From contig NZ_WWEN01000001.1 in the NCBI RefSeq assembly GCF_009857745.1, positions 302,024-366,023 of the forward strand: a DNA stretch of 64,000 nucleotides, read 5' to 3'. Position numbers and translations under genes: made by a program. How positions within the stretch are numbered: the first letter of the stretch is position 1; each line of letters opens with the position of its first letter. Below, piece by piece: positions 57,794 through 64,000 of this stretch. The notes under the pieces were generated by a model. The model saw only the letters and a program-made list of their open reading frames with translations, did no database searches and was not told the DNA's origin. The stretch is from Thalassovita mangrovi. Lineage in GTDB: Bacteria; Pseudomonadota; Alphaproteobacteria; Rhodobacterales; Rhodobacteraceae.

Positions 57794-57943
57794 ATGGGGC
57801 GACTTTTCAAATGGCTTTTCATCCTAGCAATCTTCGGTTTCATCGGGCTTGTCGCCTATGCCTATGTGGGGCCGTGGCTGGGCGCTGATTTTTCCGCACC
57901 GCAAACGGAACAGCGGCTGCAGGTGGTGCTTGATGCGGGCTAG
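57794..57943 (+). CDS. 49-residue single-span membrane peptide
   Basis: This short ORF encodes a 49-residue peptide beginning MGRLFKWLFILAIFGF. Residues about 7-26 form one membrane segment and the C-terminus is soluble. It lies just upstream of, and overlaps by 11 bases, the start of the periplasmic protein gene, which suggests translational coupling. I do not recognise a family. A function cannot be assigned from sequence; position suggests a small partner of the periplasmic protein. Confidence 0.6.
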   Translation: MGRLFKWLFILAIFGFIGLVAYAYVGPWLGADFSAPQTEQRLQVVLDAG

Positions 57944-59456
57944 CCTGGCGCTGCTCTTCTTCTGCCCGACGCTGGCGCTGGCGCAGGCGCCGCTTTCCGC
58001 CATCGACTGGCTGAACGATCCGGCCCCCGAACCTCTGATCCGGCCCGGCGCTCCGTCGCTTGAACCGCCCATCGCCGATACGGCTGTGATTCCCGAAATC
58101 GACACCTCGCCGCTGGACGATGTGCGCGCCGATGCGGTCGGGCTGTTGCCGCCGCAGATGACCGGCCTGCCCGCCACCCTGTGGCAAAGCAGCCGGTCCG
58201 AGGACCTGGCCGACCTGATCGCGGCGCAGAAGCTCAGCGCCCTGCCCGCGATGCAGACGCTGTTTTACACCCTGCTGCTGGCCGAGGCCGATCCGCCGGT
58301 GCCCGCCGCGACAGAAAACCTCTTTCTACAGGCACGGATCGACGCGCTGATCGACCTGGGCGCGGTGGAGGCGGTTCAGGCGCTGCTGGACCGGGCCGGC
58401 GCCGCTACGCCTGCGCTGTTCGCCCGCTGGTTCGACGCCACGCTGCTGACCGGCGACGAGGACAAGGCCTGCGCCCGGCTGGTGCAATCGCCGCACCTGT
58501 CGCCGTCCTATGCCGCGCGGGTGTTCTGCACCGCGCGCGGCGGCAACTGGGCCACCGCCGCGCTGACCTTCGACACCGCCCGCGCGCTTGGCATCCTGAC
58601 CGATCAGGAAGAGGTGCTGCTGCTGCATTTCCTCGACCCAGAACTGGTCGAGGGCGAACCCTTGCCGCATCCGCCGGTGCGCCCGACGCCGCTGATTTTC
58701 CGGCTGCGCGAAGCGATCGGCGAACCGATGCCCACCGCGCCGTTGCCACGCGCCTTTTCGGTGTCCGACCTGCGCGGCACCGCCGGGTGGAAGGCGCAGA
58801 TCGCCGCCGCCGAACGTTTGGCCCAGACCGGGGCGCTGGCGGAAAACCGGCTGCTGGGGATCTATTCGGAACGGCAGCCCGCGGCCTCGGGCGGGATATG
58901 GGACCGGGTCGATGCGGTCCAGCGGTTCGACATCGCCCTGCGCGCCCGCGATCCCGGCATGGTGGCGAAAACCCTGCCCAAGGCGGTCACCGCGATGAAA
59001 GTCGCTCGGCTGGAGGTGCCTTTCGCCAAGCTTTACGCCGACACGCTGCTGCAACTGCCGCTGAGCGGGGACGCGGCGGAAATGGCCTATCGCCTGGCGC
59101 TGCTGTCGCCGCAATACGAGGCCGCCGCGCAGCGCTATGGTGAAACCTTCGCCGGGACGCGGTTCCTGACCGAGCTGGCGCAGGGCAACCCGCAGCAAGC
59201 CAGCGCCTCGACCGATACCGAACGCGCCATCGCTGAAGGTTTCGCCGCTACCGAAATGCCCGCCATGTTCCGCGCCGATATCGCCGCCGGCCGCCTGGGC
59301 GAGGTGATCCTGCGCGCCATGCTGCGCTATGAACGCGCGGTGCGCGGGGAAATCGATCAGCTGCCCATCGCGCTGGCCACCTTCCGCGCCGTCGGGCTGG
59401 AAGACGCGGCACGGCGCGCGGCGCTGCATTTCCTGCTGCTGGAGCGCCGTTTGTGA
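57933..59456 (+). CDS. Large periplasmic protein of unknown function
   Basis: This 507-residue protein has a signal peptide (MRASLALLFFCPTLALAQA, cleavage about residue 19) and an almost wholly helical, Ala/Leu-rich mature part with repeated helix pairs reminiscent of TPR-like solenoids (for example LAQTGALAENRLLGIYSERQ), though no repeat is strict. There is no catalytic motif. The ATG at 57933 gives the signal peptide at the very N-terminus; longer frames run through the 49-residue peptide. The stop overlaps the xerD GTG/ATG start. I do not recognise a named family. Confidence 0.75.
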   Translation: MRASLALLFFCPTLALAQAPLSAIDWLNDPAPEPLIRPGAPSLEPPIADTAVIPEIDTSPLDDVRADAVGLLPPQMTGLPATLWQSSRSEDLADLIAAQKLSALPAMQTLFYTLLLAEADPPVPAATENLFLQARIDALIDLGAVEAVQALLDRAGAATPALFARWFDATLLTGDEDKACARLVQSPHLSPSYAARVFCTARGGNWATAALTFDTARALGILTDQEEVLLLHFLDPELVEGEPLPHPPVRPTPLIFRLREAIGEPMPTAPLPRAFSVSDLRGTAGWKAQIAAAERLAQTGALAENRLLGIYSERQPAASGGIWDRVDAVQRFDIALRARDPGMVAKTLPKAVTAMKVARLEVPFAKLYADTLLQLPLSGDAAEMAYRLALLSPQYEAAAQRYGETFAGTRFLTELAQGNPQQASASTDTERAIAEGFAATEMPAMFRADIAAGRLGEVILRAMLRYERAVRGEIDQLPIALATFRAVGLEDAARRAALHFLLLERRL

Positions 59457-60385
59457 TGAGCGACCTGCATTGGATATCTTCGTTCCTGGAGGCGCAGGCC
59501 GCCGAACTGGGTGCAGCCGATAACACCCGGCTGGCCTATGCCCGCGACCTGAAGGATTTCGCAGGCTGGGCGGCGCGCCGTCCGGTGGAATTCGCGCGCG
59601 TCAGCCGCGATCAGATCGAATCCTACCTTGTCCATTGCGAAGCCCAGGGGCTGGCGCGATCCACCCGGGCGCGGCGGCTGTCGGCGATCCGGCAGTTGTT
59701 CCGCTTCGCCTTCGAGGAAGGACTGCGTCAGGACAACCCGGCGATCCAGATCAGCGGCCCCGGCCGCGACAAGAAACTGCCCAAGACGCTGAGCGAGGAG
59801 GAGGTCGACCGGCTGCTGGCCGCCGCCAAGACCACCGGGCGCAGCGCCGCCGACCGGCTGCGCAATTCCTGCCTGATGGAGGTGCTTTACGCCACCGGCA
59901 TGCGGGTCAGCGAATTGGTGTCGCTGCCGGTGTCCGCGGCGCGCGGCGATCCGCGGGTTCTTCTGATCCTCGGCAAGGGCGGCAAGGAACGCATGGTGCC
60001 GCTGTCGCCGCCCGCCCGCGCGATGCTGGCCGAGTGGCTGCAAACCCGGGACGCGGCCGAGGAAGAGGCGCGCAAGAACGGGCAACCGGCGTCGCGCTAC
60101 CTGTTTCCCAGCCGGGGCAAGTTAGGGCACCTGACCCGGCACCGGTTTTTCCAGATCGTCAAGGAACTGGCGGTCGCCGCCGGGGTGTCCCCCGACAAGG
60201 TGACGCCGCACACTTTGCGCCACGCCTTCGCCACCCACCTGCTGGCCAATGGCGCCGACCTGCGCGCGATCCAGACATTGCTGGGCCATGCCGACGTGGC
60301 GACGACCGAGATTTACACCCATGTTCTGGACGAACGGCTGAAGGAACTGGTGCTGGAACACCACCCGCTGGCGCGCGACGGCTGA
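59456..60385 (+). CDS. xerD: XerD-type tyrosine recombinase
   Basis: XerD with XerC resolves chromosome dimers at dif during division. The 309-residue protein has the core-binding N-domain and a complete catalytic set: Arg150, Lys174, His252, Arg255, His278 and Tyr287 (HADVATTEIYTHV). ATG 59456 is used; GTG 59453 overlaps the previous stop as an alternative. There is no attached integrase-like N-terminal extension and no att site is seen, so it is the housekeeping recombinase. It is coupled to the periplasmic-protein gene. Confidence 0.92.
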   Translation: MSDLHWISSFLEAQAAELGAADNTRLAYARDLKDFAGWAARRPVEFARVSRDQIESYLVHCEAQGLARSTRARRLSAIRQLFRFAFEEGLRQDNPAIQISGPGRDKKLPKTLSEEEVDRLLAAAKTTGRSAADRLRNSCLMEVLYATGMRVSELVSLPVSAARGDPRVLLILGKGGKERMVPLSPPARAMLAEWLQTRDAAEEEARKNGQPASRYLFPSRGKLGHLTRHRFFQIVKELAVAAGVSPDKVTPHTLRHAFATHLLANGADLRAIQTLLGHADVATTEIYTHVLDERLKELVLEHHPLARDG

Positions 60386-60470
60386 GACCGGCGCGCGATC
60401 CGCCCGCACCCCCTTGATCCGCGACCCGTTGATGCCCATAACCCTTGCCATGCAAGGGGATACGCACGTC

Positions 60471-61778
60471 ATGGAAACCACCATCGCCACGCTCGACAGC
60501 ACCTTCTGGATCACCGCCCTGGCGATCCTGTTCCTGCTGGTTCTGTCGGGATTCTTTTCCGGGTCCGAAACCGCGCTGACCGCCGCGTCGCGCGGCAAGC
60601 TGCGCAGCCAGGCCGACAAGGGATCGCGCGGCGCCGAACGGGCGCTCAGGATCACCGAGGATAACGAGCGGCTGATCGGATCGGTGCTGCTGGGCAACAA
60701 CCTGGTCAATATCCTCGCCGCCTCGCTGGCGACATCGCTGTTCACCCGCGCCTTCGGCGATAGCGGCGTGGCGCTGGCGACGCTGGTGATGACGCTCTTG
60801 GTGCTGATCTTCGCCGAGGTGCTGCCGAAAACCTATGCGATCACCAATGCCGAAACCGCCGCCGCGCGGGTGTCGTCGCCGATCCAGGTCATCGTCACCC
60901 TGTTTTCCCCGGTGGTCGGCGCGGTGCGCTGGTTCGTGCGCGCCATCCTGCGCATCTTCGGCGTGCGCACCGATCCCGACAGTCAGATCCTGGCGGTGCG
61001 CGAAGAAATCGCTGGCGCCCTGCAGCTGGGCCATTCCGAGGGCGTGGTGGAAAAGGAAGACCGCGACCGCATCCTCGGCGCGCTGGACCTGAGCGACCGC
61101 GCGGTCGAGGAAATCATGCTGCACCGCAGTCAGATCGAAATGATCGACGCCGATAGCGATCCGTTGCAAATCCTCGCCCAATGCGTCGAAAGCAACCACA
61201 CCCGCCTGCCGCTTTACAAGGACGAGCCGGACAATATCGTCGGCGTGGTCCATGCCAAGGACCTGCTGCGCGCCATGCATAAATTGATGCTTGGCCCCGA
61301 TGCGTCGCCCGAAGCCTTGCAGAATTTCAACGTCAGCGACGTCGCCATGCCGCCCTATTTCGTCCCCGACACCACCACGCTGGACGATCAGATGCGGCAA
61401 TTCCTGCGCCGCAGCACCCATTTCGCGCTGGTGGTGGACGAATACGGATCGCTGGAAGGGCTGATCACGCTGGAAGACATCCTGGAAGAAATCGTCGGCG
61501 AGATCACCGACGAATTCGATCCCGATGCCGCGCTGGCGATCCAGAAAACCAAGGACGGGCAATTCCTGGTCGACGGGTCGATGACGATCCGCGACATCAA
61601 CCGCGCCAAGGATTGGAACCTGCCCGATGACGAGGCCAACACCATCGCCGGGCTGGTCATCCACGAAGCGCAGATGATCCCGACCGCGGGCCAGGTGTTT
61701 TCCTTCCACGGCTTCCGTTTCGAAGTGGTCGCGCGCAAGCAGAACCAGATCACCAAGCTGAAGATCCGGCCGCTGTGA
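60471..61778 (+). CDS. CorC/HlyC-type CNNM transporter-like protein with CBS domains
   Basis: This 435-residue inner-membrane protein has an N-terminal DUF21/CNNM domain with four hydrophobic stretches (about 10-180), then two CBS domains (about 200-330; LPLYKDEPDNIVGVVHAKDLL and FALVVDEYGSLEGLITLEDIL) and a C-terminal CorC/HlyC domain that starts near 345. The family is implicated in magnesium or cobalt efflux. ATG 60471 is preceded by AGGGGA. The stop overlaps the start of the MobA-like gene. Confidence 0.93.
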   Translation: METTIATLDSTFWITALAILFLLVLSGFFSGSETALTAASRGKLRSQADKGSRGAERALRITEDNERLIGSVLLGNNLVNILAASLATSLFTRAFGDSGVALATLVMTLLVLIFAEVLPKTYAITNAETAAARVSSPIQVIVTLFSPVVGAVRWFVRAILRIFGVRTDPDSQILAVREEIAGALQLGHSEGVVEKEDRDRILGALDLSDRAVEEIMLHRSQIEMIDADSDPLQILAQCVESNHTRLPLYKDEPDNIVGVVHAKDLLRAMHKLMLGPDASPEALQNFNVSDVAMPPYFVPDTTTLDDQMRQFLRRSTHFALVVDEYGSLEGLITLEDILEEIVGEITDEFDPDAALAIQKTKDGQFLVDGSMTIRDINRAKDWNLPDDEANTIAGLVIHEAQMIPTAGQVFSFHGFRFEVVARKQNQITKLKIRPL

Positions 61779-62368
61779 CCATCGCCATCCTGATCCTCGC
61801 CGCCGGCAGTTCCTCCCGCATGGGGCCGGGGCGCGACAAGCTGCTGGAACCGGTGGGCGGGATGCCCTTGCTGTCGCTGGTGATCGAACGCGCGCAATCC
61901 ACCGGCTGCCCGGTTTTTACCTGCCTGCCCTCGCCAGCCCATCCAAGGGCGGCGCTGATCGGGGACCGGGCGACGCCCATCTGGGTGCCCGATGCGGATG
62001 ACGGCATGGGCGTGTCGATCCGAACCGGCATCACCGCCCTGCCCGATGACATCGACGCCGCGATGATCCTGCCCGCCGACATGCCGGAGCTGACGGCGGA
62101 GGACCTAAAGACTGTGCTGGATCAATACCAGCCGGGCGCGATCGCGCGCGGCACCGGGGCGGCGGGCAAGCCGGGTCATCCGGTGATCTTTCCGCGCTCG
62201 TGCTTCGGCATGCTGGCAAGGCTGGATGGCGATCAGGGCGCGCGCGGCTTCCTGGCGGCCCATCCCGAAAAGCTGCAGCTCATCCCCCTGCCCGCGCGAC
62301 ATGCGCTGACCGATCTCGACACGCCCGAGGCCTGGGCGGCCTGGCGGGCTCAGCAATCAGGCGAATAG
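61775..62368 (+). CDS. MobA-like nucleotidyltransferase
   Basis: This 197-residue protein belongs to the MobA/MocA family of molybdopterin nucleotidyltransferases. The loop LAAGSSSRMGPGRDKLLEPVGG is the NTP-binding start, ILPADMPELT carries the metal Asp, and the final DLDTPEAW is typical. MocA-type CTP:molybdopterin cytidylyltransferase for xanthine-dehydrogenase-like enzymes is most likely, but other MobA relatives are possible. It starts with GTG overlapping the previous stop, and its 3' end overlaps the RTX gene's end by 12 bases. Confidence 0.88.
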   Translation: MTIAILILAAGSSSRMGPGRDKLLEPVGGMPLLSLVIERAQSTGCPVFTCLPSPAHPRAALIGDRATPIWVPDADDGMGVSIRTGITALPDDIDAAMILPADMPELTAEDLKTVLDQYQPGAIARGTGAAGKPGHPVIFPRSCFGMLARLDGDQGARGFLAAHPEKLQLIPLPARHALTDLDTPEAWAAWRAQQSGE

Positions 62369-64000
62369 CACCCGGGTTTCGCGTGCCGTCAGGGTCTGGC
62401 GCGCGGCGGGATAGGCGGTGTCGGCACTCTCGGAAATCAGCTGCGGGAACAGGCTGACGATCTCGTTGCGCTGGTCCTCGTCCATCCCCAGCAGGCTCAG
62501 ATCGCCGGGCTGGAAGCTTTCGCTCCAGGCTCCGTCGCCCTGCACCAGCTGATGCTTTTCGAACATGAAATGCACATAGGTGACGGCCTCATTGCCCAGC
62601 TGTTCCACCCCGTCCAGGCAGGTCAGGTGGATGGCGGCGACGAACACCTCATCGCTGCCGAACCACAGCGCGGTCTTGGGGCCGGAAATCAGCATCCGAT
62701 GCTGCGGCGACACGATCAGATCGCGGCAGGGCATCCCGGGGCCGAGCGCCCCCTTGCGGATGCGCACCGGGCGCAGGCCGGGCTTGGCGGCCAGTTCCTC
62801 GGCGCTCAACTCGCGGGTCCCGGCCCAGCGGACCGGCTGCAACCCGTCATCGCGCGTCAGCACCAGATCGCCGGGGCGAATGTCGCGGGCAGGCTTTTCC
62901 CCGCCCAGGGTCTTGATCATGCTGTTTTCGGTAAAGCACGGAACATGCACGACATTTTCGATGTCGCTGAAATACAGAACCGACCCGTCTTGCCATTCCA
63001 CGCTGCCGGTTTCGGGATCGTTCGGATCATAGGTGATGTTGGCCGGGCCGTTGACGTAAAGCGTGTCGCCCTTGGTTTCGCCATCCGCGCCGCCGTCGAT
63101 CTTGAACCGTTCGCCGTTGCGCAGGCTGTCATCGACGAAGAAGCTGTCATCGCCGTCGCCGCCCATCGCGGTATCGCCGCTGGAAATCTGGAAACTGTCG
63201 TTGCCCGCCTCGCCGAACATCGTGTCGCCGCCCAGACCGCCGATCAGCAGGTCGTCGCCCGCGCCGGCCTCGATCCAGTCGTCGCCGAATTCGGCATCGA
63301 TCGTGTCATTGCCCAGCCCGGCGCGGATCGTGTCGTTGCCATATCCGGCGCGGATACTGTCATCGTCCGCCCCCGCCCCCGGATCGATGGCATCGCCGCC
63401 ATCGACGCGGTCGCCATCGGGATCGCCGGTGAAGCTGTCATCGATCAGCTCGCTGCCCGATCCGCCCTCTACGATCCCGTCGCGGCTGTCCGCCGGGATT
63501 CCCATCGCCGCCAGCTGCGCCACGTCTGACACATCGGCCGGGGCCACCCCGACCAGGGTCAGCGCTTCCCCATGCGGGAAGCTCAGAACCGCGTTGCCCG
63601 ATCCGTCGTCCGACACCACCACGTCGTTCACATCGACCGGGTTGCCCTCGTCGTCGGTCAGGCCGGACACGTCCAGCAGGTCCTTGCCGCTATAGCTCCC
63701 GTCGGTGTTCAGCACCGGCGCGTCGAAACCCTCGACACGGTCGGTCCCGGAAAAATCGGCCAGCACCAGCGTGTTGGTGCCGCTGCCCAGCACCAGGTGC
63801 TCGACGCCCTGGAAATTGGCGGTGGACGTGCCGTCGGACACGGTGCCCGCGCCCCGGTTGGTCGGGCTCAGATCGACGGTCAGATCGTCGGTGACCGCGG
63901 ACATGTCGAGGATGTCGCCATTGACCTCCTCCTGGTCTTCCATCTCGATCGTGTCGTTGCCGAAATCGTTTTCCAGCGTGATCGTGTCGTCGCCATAGCC
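62357..64000 (-). CDS. RTX-repeat protein with C-terminal Hint domain (5' end cut by window)
   Basis: About 548 residues of a larger protein are visible; the start lies beyond 64000. The visible part runs from a GYGDDTITLENDFGNDTIE-type RTX region through a mixed beta region, then a block of calcium-binding nonapeptide repeats (GNDTIRAGL, GNDTIDAEFG, GDDWIEAGAG and so on, about 63185-63360) to a Hint domain that starts at VPCFTENSMI (Cys codon at 62936-62938) and contains VSPQHRML. Hint domains self-cleave in inteins and hedgehogs, and this Rhodobacteraceae type sits at the C-terminus of secreted RTX proteins. Type I secretion is expected. Enzymatic role is unknown. Confidence 0.88.
   Translation of the reverse strand, partial: GYGDDTITLENDFGNDTIEMEDQEEVNGDILDMSAVTDDLTVDLSPTNRGAGTVSDGTSTANFQGVEHLVLGSGTNTLVLADFSGTDRVEGFDAPVLNTDGSYSGKDLLDVSGLTDDEGNPVDVNDVVVSDDGSGNAVLSFPHGEALTLVGVAPADVSDVAQLAAMGIPADSRDGIVEGGSGSELIDDSFTGDPDGDRVDGGDAIDPGAGADDDSIRAGYGNDTIRAGLGNDTIDAEFGDDWIEAGAGDDLLIGGLGGDTMFGEAGNDSFQISSGDTAMGGDGDDSFFVDDSLRNGERFKIDGGADGETKGDTLYVNGPANITYDPNDPETGSVEWQDGSVLYFSDIENVVHVPCFTENSMIKTLGGEKPARDIRPGDLVLTRDDGLQPVRWAGTRELSAEELAAKPGLRPVRIRKGALGPGMPCRDLIVSPQHRMLISGPKTALWFGSDEVFVAAIHLTCLDGVEQLGNEAVTYVHFMFEKHQLVQGDGAWSESFQPGDLSLLGMDEDQRNEIVSLFPQLISESADTAYPAARQTLTARETRVLFA

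Noticed and set aside
59456-60385. xerD as the integrase of a genomic island
   Set aside because: The protein is a standard Xer recombinase, composition matches the background, and no tRNA or direct-repeat att site is adjacent.
63185-63420. Periodic DNA that could be taken for a CRISPR or tandem repeat array
   Set aside because: The periodicity is explained by RTX nonapeptide repeats in the coding frame; units are not identical and there are no spacers.

Overview
The window is a GC-rich, densely packed chromosomal segment of an alphaproteobacterium, most likely a Rhodobacteraceae (Roseobacter-group) species. The evidence is the suf operon headed by an IscR-type regulator, the run lptF-lptG-lptD-surA-pdxA-rsmA, an Asp-type (zinc-independent) HemB, a Fur/Mur-type regulator without the usual CxxC, a DUF4167 protein, and a C-terminal Hint domain on an RTX protein. 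Nearly every gene looks like housekeeping. There is no transposase, phage gene, rRNA, tRNA or CRISPR array, and no gene-free stretch exceeds 300 bases.

Layout. 1-6404 (minus): suf iron-sulfur assembly operon iscR - cysteine desulfurase - sufB - 64-aa ORF - UPF0145 - methyltransferase-like - sufC - sufD (sufD runs off the left edge), with a sigma70-like promoter overlapped by an Irr/ICE-like palindrome. 6444-8492: hydrolase, small ORF and a duplicated HD-domain protein. 8573-13177 (minus): membrane protein, mfd, GNAT. 13295-14972: hemB and a SYLF lipoprotein. 15037-15650: AT-rich islet with a zinc-ribbon membrane protein. 15651-17598 (minus): pepA-holC. 17727-25173: outer-membrane biogenesis operon with translationally coupled pdxA and rsmA. 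25237-27956 (minus): DUF4167, prfA-prmC. 28019-31827: agmatinase, M20 amidohydrolase, mazG and small secreted or membrane-anchored proteins. 31909-37107: ferric-iron binding protein, nucleoside hydrolase, an AT-richer Mrr-like endonuclease gene fitted exactly between two ATGAC start/stop junctions, GNAT, selO. 37113-43160: transporters, PhzF and Fur/Mur. 43270-50069: enolase and a zwf-pgl-pgi operon (minus) feeding the Entner-Doudoroff/pentose-phosphate routes. 50315-54193: radical SAM protein, anmK, tyrS, small secreted protein. 54306-57674 (minus): aroK-aroB and a U32 protein. 57794-62368: 49-aa membrane peptide, periplasmic protein, xerD, CorC-type protein, MobA-like transferase. 62357-64000 (minus): C-terminal part of an RTX/Hint protein whose start lies to the right of the window.

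The most unusual items are the seamlessly inserted Mrr-family endonuclease (34060-35064), the AT-rich islet near 15.3 kb, the tandem-HD protein, the accessory suf genes, an IscR without the three cluster cysteines, and a dispersed double-hairpin repeat found at 5.7, 8.5 and 51.3 kb. All functions are read from sequence motifs by eye; no database search was possible.
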